A DNA stretch of 64,000 nt. Origin: Lepidonotus clava. Taxonomy: Eukaryota; Annelida; Polychaeta; Phyllodocida; Polynoidae. The position numbers were made by a program, and so were the translations under genes. Below are positions 39,433 to 50,955 of this stretch, piece by piece. The stretch spans positions 25,135,629 through 25,199,628 of the forward strand of contig OW387147.1 in NCBI GenBank assembly GCA_936440205.1, read 5' to 3'. Every line of letters starts with the position of its first letter. The stretch's first letter is position 1. The notes under the pieces were generated by a model. It was not told the origin of the DNA and searched no databases. It saw only the letters and a list, made by a program, of their open reading frames with translations.

Positions 39433-39859
39433 AGGCTTGTTTCCACCGAACGACATTCTAACGACCATTATTGACACTGAACGATTCACAAATCTGTTGT
39501 GGTCGTTAGTATAATCGTTCAGTGGAAACACAAAATCGGTAGTAAAGACATTTGTGAACGACTGTAAACGACATTGTGAACGGCATTTGTGAACGATTCA
39601 TCAATGACCAAATATCTAATCTGTTTAATATTTCTTGACGACAGTTGCAATTTCTTTTCATGACAAATAAAAGCAATTAAATCCATTGTTCCCCGAGATT
39701 TCTGACTTCTGTTGTTGGAAAAGATTGTCCACAATGCCCCAGAATCATCCACATATTGTCGTTCAGTGGAGACAGCATATTTTTCATTTCTGAACGACCA
39801 AAATGAGCAGAGACTTTCTTTTTTTAAGTCTTTCATGGTCGTTCAGTGGAAACCCGGCT
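39433..39859. mobile_element. Harbinger-like MITE, TTA target duplication
   Basis: The left end AGGCTTGTTTCCACCGAACGA mirrors the right end, whose reverse complement starts AGCCGGGTTTCCACTGAACG. TTA lies directly outside both ends (39430-39432 and 39860-39862), the 3-bp duplication expected of PIF/Harbinger elements. The interior repeats the subterminal words CGTTCAGTGGAAAC and GTGAACGATTC several times. At 427 bp it carries no transposase. Confidence 0.82.
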
Positions 39860-39864
39860 TTAGA

Positions 39865-42800
39865 CAGGTCTTCGTGCTACCCAACATCTCTCAGTCGCTT
39901 CCTCATTAGAACTTATCAGTACAGGGCGTATATTGACCACTCCAGCAGCTCCATCCACTTTTCTGTCCATTCACAATGAAACAAGAAAAAGCCATTGTAA
40001 CCTCCCTATAGAGGGCTCGAGGGGTTGTTGTAAGAAAACAACTGCTACAACGAGAATACCAATGAGCAACCTTTAACTGTTTGCTTGAAGTTTAAGAATA
40101 TATTGTGACCCTATAAGACCTTTTTCTGTCATTTCTCGATATTATGAGATCGTTTATGGTATTTGACATCTCCGCTGTCAGATCTAATGATTATCTTCTA
40201 TATGTCAGAGAGATTAACGTATACCTTTATAATCGAATAAATCCACTGAAAAGTGTCCTCAAGTTCTCGGTATTAAAAAATCCATCTAACACTTTTTTCA
40301 GCGGATCACGGTTCGTAGCTGTAAACCCATATATCTCAATAGCTCAAAATTTAATGTAAATGTCATCTCCGGAACTAAAGGTCAGCATGCATTTATCTAT
40401 GCATGTAAAGGGATCTAAGGTACACATTATAAATGCAATATTGATTTTTAAAATCACAAGATCATGAGGATCTCCAAGAACATATTCTAAAGCATACTCT
40501 ATTAACCACTTGGTTATGCACGGGATGGCGGATCTAGATCATTCTTAAAACAAGAGTTGGCGTCTTAGAAACTCATCCACCTGGTAAAACACCGCACTCC
40601 TGACTTATCACAAAAACCTCATGGAGCACACTATATAGTGGTATGCCCCTTATTGGATTCTGAATCACACAGGGTAGGTTATGATGATGGATGAGCTATT
40701 TTATCTATCATCACACGTTTTTGAATGCAGAGGAAGGCGACAGATGATTTGTCATCGTCGATAGGCTGACTGATTACGTAGAGGACATGACAATGTATTT
40801 ATGTCCTGAGATCATATCTATTACAGAGATGGTACATCCTTTTTAATCCCATCTTCATACACAGGCAGACCTGTCCTGTTTCCCTCAGGGTCGTCTGTCA
40901 GCTATCTGCTTGGAAAACAGATGAGTTCGGCACAGCAAGACATACTGTGTTGATAACAAAAACTACATTTTGATTCGGTGACAGAATATCCGAGATATCA
41001 GAGTTAAGTTCTTTCATAGTACTTAAATTCATGCAGAATAAAAGTATTTTCTTTTTCAAAGTCTTCATTAATTTCATCAAAATATCAGATATAAACCCTT
41101 ATATGTCCATATTAATTTCATCGCAGGTTTCTGTATATGGACCTTTAAGAATACTTGAACTTTAACAAACGCAAAAGTTTAGTAGCTTCACTACAACTAT
41201 AGGCTAAAAAGCACACCAAAAACATCCCACAAATACCACAGCTCCCAAAGCAACCAGTCAGAACCCATCTTATCAAAGAGTCTAAAACAATTCCAGCCTC
41301 CACAGAGAAGAAGAATTCCCACATGAATCCATGCCTGATCCCAGTGCTAATAGTGTCAACCAAGAACACGCATTTCAGCTCGGGGAATAAAACAGAAAAC
41401 ACGCCAGAAAACTGCTCTCATTGATTCACCTGTCTGGCAGGCCCTTTTTTTCCCGTCCCCGATGTGTATCGATGAAACAAAGGGCTGGTCGATAGCCCAC
41501 AATTAAAGGGGCCAAGCACCCCTCGTTTTCCCACGCCAGGGTGCCCAGTATTTCCTCCCGTTATGGATGATATTGACACACGTTGAATGTGCTTTTCACA
41601 GACATCCAAGCTCTCGTTGATGAATTAATTCCTCCCCATTGGAATACATTTAGGACCACGCGTGATTTGCAACTGGCTGGGCGGTTTCGAGGGCGCTATT
41701 CCTATGTAAGATTATCATCATTTTATATCTAATATGTATGTGGTTGTATCTATAATTCGCATATTTTAATGAAGTCAGAACTTCATTTTAATGCCCATGC
41801 TACAAAAATGACATTACTCTGTTGCTGGAACACCCATATATAAATAGTGTAATCTCTTATTGAATATGCATCATGTTGATTAATTCTACAGCGATTTTAA
41901 TACTTTATTAGATGTTTGCAAATTAAGTATTGAGTTCACTGCAATGGGAATAAGTGTAATACATTTCGTGAGCTATTTTCCTCGGACCACCCTAGTGTGT
42001 AAAGACATAAGATGTAGCTAGCACACAGATTGAATCTGTGAGCAGAGCACTGGAGCGCTTCTTAAAGATTTCAACATTGAAAGGAAGACTGAAAGGAAGA
42101 TTGTGTCCTCATATCTTGAAGAAGCAAAGCACATGTTATAGTTACCCTCTCTCCTTTCACAAGAGCCACTCGTACATTATCAATATAGCACCTTGTTCTA
42201 ATTGTTTGAGCTGCTCGATTTTGAACATCTTACATCAAACCTGGTTTATTGAGCGGAACGTGAGCTTTTCTTCCGCTTAGGTGCAAGCCTTTATGATTCA
42301 TTTTGAGCTTGAGATACAAAGGTTTCCTACTGTAGGAAATGAGTTCGGAATGTTACTTTGATCTGTACTTTGATTATGGAAAGATAACAGGCATTGTAGG
42401 TGTGTGTCTTTGGATATTTATAGAGGGCTTCAAAACCAGTGCAATTCTCTGTTTAAAGCAGAACTGATGAATTCTAAGGTGAATAACAACTAAAGTATTC
42501 ATTGTTTACGGATGCAGGTACCTGACACATAACACTTCTAATTTACCAAGTAAGAATGGTACAACCGCCAGAACATAAGTAATCAAATTAAGGTCATATT
42601 AGCTGCACAAGAATTAGATGGCAAAGAAGGGTGTTCAGACTTGTCTTCAAAAATGTTAATAAAGGAAGATTCAACTTAAACTCATACACCGGATCGGAAT
42701 GAGTTAACCACTTGGCGACAAGAGTGGGTTCATCTTGGAATTCAATCTATTTAAACATTCCTCTACTTTGTGCACCTGCAGGCTGCCCTTCATACATATT

Positions 42801-45020
42801 TATGACCCAATTAGAAGCTAATAAGGAAGCAATTGCAAGTGGAAATCACGTGGGTGTTTACTTCCTATCAAAATGTCTTGGAAAAAAATCACTCAAACAG
42901 GTTTGGAATTCAGTATTTTTGAAACATTTACAGACAGATTTCTCGGAATGCATGTTCGATTAGTCTGCAGGTACGTCAAAGTACAGACAAGCTGCAATAG
43001 AGAAATGTCCGGATTGTCTAGCATTGGGGCGATATTACTATTGTGTCCTTGGGTCAGAATCAAGCTATAGAATCATGTGAATGTGTCTTTTTGAGTTTCT
43101 AGACCTGCGTTTTGCACGTAAGGGATCTGACAAGTGACAGACTGAAATGTAGATGAGACCATTAGAATCTTGTATCATTGTGCGAAGAACAATATTCATG
43201 CTGAGATGAGCATTTATTCCCAACGCTACCTTGCGTTTTACAATAATTCTTTAACGAAGTCAAACTTTGTGATGATGCTCTGAATGATGCATATTTGAAG
43301 GTCGGTCTCATGCATCAGCATGTGCATTATAATCATGCATTGTTTCGATGTGCAAAGTCATCAATTTCACGTAATTCTTTGTGTTAGCTTACGGCTCTGG
43401 TTAGTGCCTCAGGTTTTCGCCATAACGTCATAATAATTATAACCAACTAGCATTTGCCTGGTATTTTCTTATCATTTGTGGAGATTTGAAAACATGCCCC
43501 TCAATTTATTTTCAATTTGAAACCCACTAAACTGATAAAAACCAGAGCAAACAGTACTCTAACTATGAAATGTAAAAGTTAATTGGCCCTCCCTATTTCT
43601 ACTCAGTAATGAGGTCTAATAATGAAGGGAACTTGGTTTGTTTGCATCCCAACATGTCGAAATGTTGCCTCAGCATTAAGAAGTTGCAGTTTAGGGACCC
43701 CCTCGCTCTCATTTAATTTCAGCATTTTGTCCTAATTAAAGCGACAATTTACTAAATCATTAATGCGACTTTTCTTCGAGTGTAATTGAAATGTTTTAGT
43801 GAGCGCTCATGTTTATTTAAGATTCTCGGGGCGTTGGCAGTGCCTTATTCCCAACTGATCATGAGGTTACTTTTCGGGAAACGAACCAATTGAACGTGCA
43901 TGTCATTTCCTTATGAAATCACTGTTTGTAAATATAACGATGACGTGTTATTCAATAGCTCAAAGTACATCCTATAACTGTATAGCAGTCAATCATTGAT
44001 AAATCGACAAAGGCCATACTCATTAGCACATTATATGCATTCCCAATCAAGGAGCCATGTAACTCTAGCTCTCAAGTTCTGTGACGCCATTAGAACATTC
44101 TTCGACGTGATATCCTTGACTGGAATTGGGCCTACATACTCTGAACAGCTTGACAAAAGATAAAAGATAAAAAAGACTCGATGTTTGCCTGATATTGAAA
44201 TATCATAATAGACTTAAACTTTCAAATTTGTACCGATATGAACAACTTTATGGTTGCTTCTCTTTATGCTTTATGCAAGCTATTAACTCATAATTTTTAT
44301 GGTTGCCGGCACCAGAACAGAAATCATTTCCACACAATCGTTTAACTTATGATTATGATAAAACATGTCGCAAACGTGTATGATAAGTTCCGTATATTCA
44401 TACGAATGATAGATCAATATTATATTGTAATACAATGAAGAAGTACAATCAAGAATATAAGGGAAAACAAACCATTGGACAAACACACTGCATAATCCCG
44501 ATGTGTGAGGGATTTAAAAAAGGGGTCAGTACAGTGGACACACAACAAGTAACGGCTACATGCATGATAAAGACCAAATCAATTTTACATGAACGCTTTA
44601 TTGATACATGGGGACAGCGGGGACAGCTAATTGCTTAAGCGAGTCGCTGATGATGATTTACAGGATTTACACTTTTCTACTTAAACTACGAAAGAACTCT
44701 ATTTTTACAAAGAGATTGATACATCTGTACAAGAATGGCACGTATAATCAATTGCAGTAAGCTTCAGACTACCTCATCGAATGAGATTCAGTTCCTGATG
44801 TGCCTGATACATATAAACGGTTGGATTGTAGCACATATCATCTATCTTTCGTAATTCCATGGATATTGACTACCCCCGAAATGAACAAAGCCAAGAAATA
44901 TTAATAGAAAAAGACTAAGACCATGCCAGCAGTAAGTATAATTCAATTTATTGTTTTGCTGGTACAATTGGGGAGAACCTTTATATCAATCAACAAGGTT
45001 GGTTGGTTATTGGTTGCTTT
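39865..45020. other. Long unique block, no gene recognised
   Basis: AT-rich sequence without transposon ends. The stretch 41410-41700 is GC-richer and complex, and could be a regulatory element. A plus frame at 42712-42963 (83 codons) and a minus frame at 41145-41402 (85 codons) have no flanking splice signals I trust and no known domain. If the minus-strand gene continues downstream of 45700, this is its intron. Confidence 0.4.
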
Positions 45021-45029
45021 ACACCCTAA

Positions 45030-45367
45030 AGGCTATATTCCACGATGCATTTCATGGCACTTGCGTTGCCTTAATTACAGAAACGCAAGTTTGCTTGCGG
45101 AAATTTACCGACATGTTGATAAATTTCCGCAAGTAAACTTGTGTTTCTGTAATTAAGGCAATGCAAGTGCCATGAAACGCATCGTGGAATATAGCCTTTA
45201 TACTTGCGTTTTACGAACGCAAGTAAAACGCAAATAAAACACAAGCAAAACGCATCATGGAATATACTATGCACTCCATCCCAGTTGCAATGATCACTTG
45301 TGGCACCATGGTGCTTGAACGCAAGCTGTTGACGCAAGTGCCCGTAACGCATCGTGGAATACAGGCT
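45030..45367. mobile_element. MITE containing a long perfect-type hairpin, TAA target duplication
   Basis: The outer ends AGGCTATATTCCACG and CGTGGAATACAGGCT are flanked on both sides by TAA (45027-45029 and 45368-45370), as for PIF/Harbinger elements. The left half is itself a foldback: 45030-45107 pairs with 45120-45197 (about 78 bp, few mismatches) around a 12-base loop. A third copy of the end motif closes the element at 45367. The right half carries ACGCAAGTAAAACGC-type short repeats. No coding capacity. Confidence 0.85.
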
Positions 45368-45394
45368 TAATTAACTGCGAGGGTCATATCAAGT

Positions 45395-45655
45395 GTGGTG
45401 ATGGTGATCGAATCTATGGGAAAGTAGAGACCATACCCCTACACTTTTACCGAGGCAGGTGTTCTTTAATGTGCATGGTCCCATAGGCAGGGCCCTACAC
45501 ACAACAGGTCTCTGGAGACCTTTGATAACCCTGTTGTTGTCACAGGGAGACACACAGAGAGGTGTAGCAGTCTCATGCACCTGGGCCAGCCGAGAATCGA
45601 ACCTGGCTCTGATGATGCCAAGGGACTGCTCTAACCACTTCACCGCCCCACGCCC
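45395..45655 (-). mobile_element. tRNA-derived SINE
   Basis: On the minus strand the head reads GGGGCGGTGAAGTGGTTAGA, containing an A-box-like GTGGTTAGAGCAG, and about 40 bases later the B box GGTTCGATTCT. This is the internal Pol III promoter of a tRNA gene, but the region cannot form a proper cloverleaf and runs into a tRNA-unrelated body (with TTAAAGAACACCTGCCTCGG) and a tail with GATCACCATCACCACAC. The 3' boundary is approximate. It lies in the intron about 45 bp downstream of the exon at 45700-45767, in the same orientation as that gene. Confidence 0.8.
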
Positions 45656-45699
45656 ACATTTGCACAAGGTAAAGCTTTGTATAGACAAGGTACACTTAC

Positions 45700-45767
45700 T
45701 TCTTACGGTTTGCAACCTCATAGAAGACCTTCATCTCCAGCTCGGTAAAGTTTCCATGCTTGACCTT
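45700..45767 (-). CDS. Internal coding exon of an unrecognised gene
   Basis: This is the clearest coding signal in the window. On the minus strand a strong acceptor (TTATACTTCTTGCAG) opens 68 nt that end at a strong donor (GTAAGTGTAC). The frame reads KVKHGNFTELEMKVFYEVAN followed by RK and two bases of the next codon. Codons such as GAG CTG GAG ATG AAG GTC TTC look selected against an AT-rich background. The amphipathic Glu/Lys/Phe pattern suggests a helix. Exon 46003-46034 joins to it in frame 235 bp upstream. I do not recognise the family. Low chance of being a pseudogene fragment since both splice sites are intact. Confidence 0.6.
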
Positions 45768-46002
45768 CTGCAAGAAGTATAAGGATGTTAGTATGAGTAA
45801 GAGTATAAGTATATGAATACAATTAATACTGAATGTTTTATCTAATGCAATATCATAAAATACATAATGATAATCAGTTGTATTACTATCCAAATTCAAT
45901 TGTATTGCATAATTCCTTTGTGTACGAATTACTCAGAAGAACTTTTTTGATGTAAAGAGATTATGGAAATAAACAATTATAATGAATACAAAGAATCCTA
46001 AC

Positions 46003-46034
46003 CTTTGGGGGGGTTGGTCCGGACATGTCTAGAT
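46003..46034 (-). CDS. Small coding exon (32 nt) upstream of 45700-45767
   Basis: On the minus strand the acceptor CATTTTTTGTTTCCAG is followed by 32 nt and the donor GTTAGGATTC (not optimal beyond GT). Two bases complete the codon left by exon 51720-51785 (giving Asp), then LDMSGPTPPK, ending in phase 0 directly before KVKHG of the next exon. It could instead hold the start codon (ATG TCC GGA), making MSGPTPPK the N-terminus. Phase fits both neighbours. Confidence 0.5.
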
Positions 46035-46137
46035 CTGGAAACAAAAAATGGAGTACAAATAATGCACATGCATACAACGAAGGGAGTCATGAAGGTCAAA
46101 AATTCAAAGAACTAGAAGAGATGTAAAGTGGCTAGAC

Positions 46138-46196
46138 CCCCCCCCAAAAAAAAAAAAGAAGAATAAAGAAAAAAAGAAGAATAATAATAATAAAAA
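46138..46196 (+). repeat. Low-complexity C-run then A/GAA/AAT-rich tract
   Basis: About nine C are followed by an A run and then GAAGAAT- and AATAAT-type repeats. Confidence 0.85.
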
Positions 46197-46198
46197 AG

Positions 46199-46945
46199 AC
46201 TGTGTTCAGGTATCCCGACCTACCCTAATTATTAGCCCTACCCTAGCCTTATTTGAAGGGATTTTTTTTCTCAAAGTTTTAATAAAGTTCAGGGAAAAAA
46301 AAAGATTTTTGGGCAGAAAATTACATGTCTTGTGTCAAAAAACTATTTCTTTTTTTTTTCCCCTCTACTGAAGCCTGTGGAAATCTCTAGGACAACATGC
46401 CATTTTGCAGCAAGTCTGATTATACCGCAGACTAAAAAGAGAAAAAGTTTCAACCATTATGTCAGAAAACGCACCCTAGATGATAGCAATTATTGTAGAA
46501 GGTAAATGAAGGAAACCTAATGTTCAAAACAAGGTGTCAATGATTGGAGGAACGATAGTACAAAGGAAAGATTAATGACTGTATCACGTTTTTCGTGACG
46601 ACTTTGTTGGTGGCGCCCCCTATGAGGGTCCATGCACAACATTATGACGTGACGTTTTTGTTGTTGCTATTTTCATGAAGTCATCAATAAACAAAGAGCA
46701 GTGACGTCACAAAAACGGCAAAAAAAGAAAGTCACATTTGGTCTGGTTGCATGGACCCTCATAGGGGGCGCCACTAACTACTTTGTTACGAAAAATGCGT
46801 AGGGGTTCACCTGAGTCACCCATCTTTGTGTAGCTATAATATTTTTGATTGGAGTCTGTAAAATGATGTTTAGAAAGAATATTCCAAACAAATAGCAAAT
46901 AACCTATCTACCCTATTTTTGGGGTCAATGAAACCTGAACACAAT
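46199..46945. repeat. Possible larger inverted-repeat element enclosing the 46586 MITE
   Basis: TGTGTTCAGGTATCCCGACC at about 46200 is mirrored by the reverse complement of 46905-46942 (TGTGTTCAGGTTTCATTGACC). If these are ends of one decayed element, the MITE at 46586-46802 is nested in it. Ends are short and imperfect, so this is tentative. Confidence 0.3.
46586..46802. mobile_element. MITE with ends carrying GTGGCGCCCCCTATGAGGGT
   Basis: GGCGCCCCCTATGAGGGTCC with ATGCA on the left pairs with its reverse complement on the right (TGCATGGACCCTCATAGGGG), about 30 bp almost perfect, and weaker pairing continues outward through TTTTTCGTGAC / GTTACGAAAAA. A second inner pair, GTGACGTTTTTGTTG and GTGACGTCACAAAAACGG, makes the whole unit fold back. 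One of the window's TGACGTCA sites is inside it. No coding capacity; target duplication not resolved. Confidence 0.75.
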
Positions 46946-47124
46946 TCTTTTTAGTCTTAATGTAGTATTTATTTCAAGATGATTTTGAAAGTCCATTCTA
47001 GGCTGTTCACATAGCAACGACTTTATTGGCTTTCTTTTATTACCCCTAAAAATAATATTTGAAAATGACATGTGGCAATGGTCAGCATGTAGCTAAGAAC
47101 AAGGTACCAACTGAAATTCCATTT

Positions 47125-47640
47125 TCAAATTCCCTGTGTTTTCCCTGTCCCGGTGCAATTTTTCCCTGTGACATAACCAGCAAGTTGTTCAAATTTAAAA
47201 GCCTCTGCATCCTGAAAATAATTCGACAACCCAACAACAAAAAGTTGAATCCCTAATATCTTGAGAATCAGGAATTTCAGAACAAGGCCAAATGACATTC
47301 CGTGTTTGCCCTGTGCAACATTAAGCATTGCCCGCCTGCCCGGGGCAGGTAAAACTTGAGGTGGGGCAGGCAAATGTTAAAACTTACCTGCCCTTTGGAC
47401 AGGTAAAGTTTTTGGCAAATATTAATAATCTAGTAAAGCTGGGCAGGTAAATTTAAAAGTCAGGAAGGTAAGATTGCATCCATATCTGCCCGGCGGGCAG
47501 GCCAGCCAAAAACCTTAATGTTGAGCCCTGCTGTGTTTTGGCAAAATTTGCAAATTCCCTGTGTTTTCCCTGTCAGGGAATTATTTTTGCCATTTTCCCC
47601 GTTTTCCCTGTGTGGTTGGTACCCTGTCAGGAAGCCCAAG
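47125..47640. repeat. Repeat with ATTCCCTGTGTTTTCCCTGT units, interrupted by a MITE
   Basis: CAAATTCCCTGTGTTTTCCC with TGTC occurs directly repeated at about 47137 and 47549. GGTACCAACTG at the left (47103) faces GTGGTTGGTACC at the right (47611), so the pair may be an old inverted-ended element. The MITE at 47308-47530 sits between the units. Confidence 0.5.
47308..47530. mobile_element. hAT-like MITE (CAGGGCTCAACATTAAG end)
   Basis: The right end, reverse-complemented, reads CAGGGCTCAACATTAAGG, and the left end is GCCCTGTGCAACATTAAGC. Both are followed by GCCTGCCCGG-type words and GGGCAGGTAAA repeats inside. Flanks CCGTGTTT and CTGTGTTT match 7 of 8, consistent with an 8-bp hAT duplication, though the host sequence itself is repetitive. 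223 bp, non-coding. Confidence 0.6.
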
Positions 47641-48262
47641 TGGCCTGTTGTGCAATACCACTGCAACGACAAACAGTTGCTAAACAGTGAAACCTTTTCC
47701 TGACTACTTCTCAATGGTCAGGGTCATTCTAAGGGCATCTTTCACATGCACACAATATTTAGAATGATGTGAATTAGTTGTAAATTTTACAGAATATAGA
47801 ATTACATTGTCTCTTTATACATCAATTACATCATTCAATTTGATCCAGTAAGAAAGATTTTACAGAGGTTTTGCCACAAAGATTTCGTGACGAAGATCTT
47901 AATATTAACTCTTCAGTGATGATAAGAAGGAAAAGTGCCTGATTCTGATGGGAAGCTCAAGGACCCACAGGACAGCACTGGCCCCAACACAATGCAAAGA
48001 GCAGGGAAATTGATGTCAAGTTAAGGAAGCGCATGCCGAAACACCTTTGTTTAACAATAATATCTGTGTTGATAAAGAGCTGACAATTATTTGAAAGCTC
48101 TGTTAAATAGTAACTTTTTTCAAGGGTTATGCGACACATAGTCATAGGTGCCACATTTGACTCTACGAGTAGGTTAATCTCTTATTTCAAAGCATACAGG
48201 TAGGAGGATCTGTGTAAAAACTATTTTTTTAGGCTGTTGGCTAACAGGGCTGATTTTGCCAC

Positions 48263-48402
48263 CAGTGGCGCCCCCTCCCCTTTTTTTTGGCCCAATCTTA
48301 TATTTTTTTAATGTAAAACTCGGCCAAATTGTAATTAAAGAGACATTTTTCCAAAATCAACCCCCCCCCGCCCCGCCCTTCAAAATCCTGGATACGCCAC
48401 TG
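48263..48402. mobile_element. Short MITE with CAGTGGCG ends
   Basis: The left end CAGTGGCGCCCCCTCC and the right end (reverse complement CAGTGGCGTATCCAGG) face each other across 140 bp. Ends of the form CAGTGGCGnATCCAGG are common in animal hAT-like MITEs. Adjacent flanks GCCAC and GTCAC match 4 of 5. Poly(T) and poly(C) tracts fill the interior. Confidence 0.55.
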
Positions 48403-48752
48403 GTCACATAGTTGGCCCTGATACTTTTTTGGTAACTGCTCTAATAAAGTAAAAGCATGCAAAATATGGTCATAAAATGTAGATGATCAGAAAGAAAACG
48501 CCTGGTCTCTTTTGGCCATCAGGGCCAATTTGACACTATTTTTGGAGAAATTTGTCGGCTCTCAAATTTTGGCCCATTGGCCGATGGGCAACTTAATTGC
48601 AGACACTGTTTTCTGAAGGGATGTATGCTATATGTAGAGGGCTTCATAAAGCAGGTGACCAAATGCTCGTGGCAACCAGAAAAAGAGCTTATATCAGAAT
48701 TTTGATAAAGGTCCTAGTTTTCATTTTTTTAAATGTAGAACATTTCTTTACA

Positions 48753-49062
48753 CAGGCATGTAAGTCACAGAAAGCCATTTCCGCGGAAAAATGATACAAT
48801 TGCTAAGAAACAGATATAAACCTTATTTTGAGGAGGGCAATTAAGATATCACATATGTACTAAAGAAAATATGATAAATACATTTCTAAACACCAGAAAA
48901 AACGTTCATATATTTTCTTCTTTGGGGCAAAAAGTTATTCAAGCAACCCCAATCCACTATATAAAAAACATTTTCTCCTCAGATTTGGACAAATCTCAAA
49001 AATGATCCAAAAAAAATTTTAAATGCGGAATTCCGCATTTTCGCGGAAATCTTACATGCCTG
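48753..49062. mobile_element. MITE with CAGGCATGTAAG ends and 5-bp duplication
   Basis: The left end CAGGCATGTAAG and the right end CTTACATGCCTG are perfect inverted copies, and TTTCCGCGGAAAA / TTTTCGCGGAAA follow inside. TTACA lies directly outside both ends, an exact 5-bp duplication rather than the 8 bp usual for hAT. 310 bp, no coding capacity. Confidence 0.75.
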
Positions 49063-49467
49063 TTACAAAGAAGATTAAAAAATGTTCCCGATTTCTGATG
49101 TTGTTGATGATAAAATCAAATCTGGACCTTTTATCAAATTTTTGAGACGACAATCTCAAGTGCGTATGGATATGACATTTTTATTTGATAAAATCAAATC
49201 TAGGTCTTTTATCAAAATTTTAAGACACCATTCTCTGTATATGGATGTTATGAATGTGTCTGTAAGATCTCGTTTCTTCAAATTGAATTTTCACCAAGTT
49301 ATCAACGTTCGAAAAATAAAAGTAAAAAAATCAACTTTTATTTGATAAAAACTGTATTTCCACTTCCACTTTCATTTTATTCATATCAAGGGATAGAGAG
49401 AAATAAGAGCATTCTGATTATATATAGCATGCCAGAGGATCAGGGCACTGGTTACAGGGACATTGTA

Positions 49468-50447
49468 GTGGGGTATGTTAACAACATTTTCGTTACGCGG
49501 CGGATAAAAGCACCAAATTTCGCATGAGGCACCTCTGAGGCATAACTATTGAATCTAGAAGGGGAGCCATCTTGAAATACCAAAATGAAATTTTGACAAA
49601 TTTTGTATGTTTTCAGCATTTGAAATTTAAGGTATTTAATCAAAACTTTTGGTTAGCTTCGATTAGACCTATTGTATAGATTCGAAAGGTAAATAATTGA
49701 ACTCCCTGTCCTATAATCTACCAATTTGGACAATAGCAATGTGTTTCTAGGCATTTCAGAAGCTGAGATATAAGATTATTTCAATAAAAGTAGGCCATAT
49801 TGGATTTTTGGCCCCCCTCCGAGTTATATTGATATTTCAAGGTGGTTCGACTTTTAAATTCAATGAAGGGGTCCAAGGGGATCATCATACCAAATGAAAC
49901 CAAGAAATCTTGTGGCAAAAGAGTAAAGTCTATATCCTTTCTTTTGAATTATTTTGGAATCCAGCGGTCATTATCGAAGGTATCATGCTAATGAATTCAG
50001 CCATTTTGAAATCTGTGGTATTGTTTTGGATGAATATCATATTTATTGAGCCCTCTAGGCTACTAACAACTGATTTTGAAACCATTTCCCCTGGCCTTAT
50101 GCCTTAGTAGCTAAAAATCGTAATATTTCTCAAAATTGGTCAGCCATCTTGGATTTTGGATTTCCGCATTGACTTGAAACATAAATAATTGAATTCCCTG
50201 ACCCATAATCCCTCAATTTTAACACCAACCATGTCTCTTTAGTCCTTTTAGAAGCTGAGATATAAGAATTTTCATAGTAAATGTCGGCCATATTGGTTTT
50301 TGGGCCCCCACATCCGTCCTATTGGTATTTCAATGTGGCTCCCCTTCCAGATTTGATAGTTATGCCTCAGAGGTGCCTCATACCAAATTTGGTGCTTTTA
50401 TCCGCCGCGTAACGATTTCTCAAAAAAATGACCTTAACAGACCCCAC
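49468..50447. mobile_element. 980-bp TA-flanked element with its end unit present three times
   Basis: The tips GTGGGGTATGTTAA and TTAACAGACCCCAC are inverted copies, each flanked by TA (49466-49467, 50448-50449), as for Tc1/mariner-type insertion. The inverted arms extend about 120 bp (49468-49590 with 50322-50447) and share AGAGGTGCCTCAT and TTTATCCGCCGCGTAACG. In addition 49688-49852 and 50178-50337 are direct copies (AAATAATTGAA and AGAAGCTGAGATATAAGA words), so the right-end unit also exists internally. No transposase frame is visible. Confidence 0.8.
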
Positions 50448-50548
50448 TATTGATGCTCTCTTGATTCGGCCTCCAACATCTGGTGTCTATACAAAAATCG
50501 ATTTTCCAACCCCCAAACTAGGTATTTTTATGGTCACCCACTGGAACG

Positions 50549-50585
50549 GGGGGGGGGGGGGGGGAGGGGGGGGAGGGGGGGGGGG
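50549..50585 (+). repeat. Poly(G) tract
   Basis: Thirty-plus G with two single A interruptions. A strong G-quadruplex candidate and a likely site of sequencing length error. Confidence 0.95.
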
Positions 50586-50955
50586 CAATGCAGCGGGCAG
50601 CAAAGGGCTCAAATGTTTTCACTCAAATTGAAATAGCTAAAAAGATACAGCATGCCAAGCCCCAAAATGTGTTCTAGATAACCTCTGATACCCCAAACAT
50701 CATAGTAAAAACCTTGTGAATCCTGAAATTACAAAATTAGGGACAGCAAGGGCCCGTTCATGGTATAATCCACCTGCATAATAGGGTACACATAGCCAGG
50801 GGGGTTCGGGGGTTCATACGAACTCCCCCTTGGAGGATTTTTTTCTCTAATTTTTAATGTAAATTTAAAATGTGATTGACAGTCATATAGGCTCCTTGTC
50901 AGTTAGGCCCCGTCACTTGGGCCCACTGCTTTCCCAGCAAGTGTTGGAGCACAGG

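Noticed and set aside
45585-45655. Possible tRNA gene on the minus strand
   Set aside because: A and B boxes are present, but the stems do not close into a cloverleaf and a tRNA-unrelated body follows, so it is a SINE head.
50797-50840. Fragment resembling CAGGGGGGTTCGGGGGTTC repeat ends
   Set aside because: A partial match to a common animal repeat motif with no second end found; too little to define an element.
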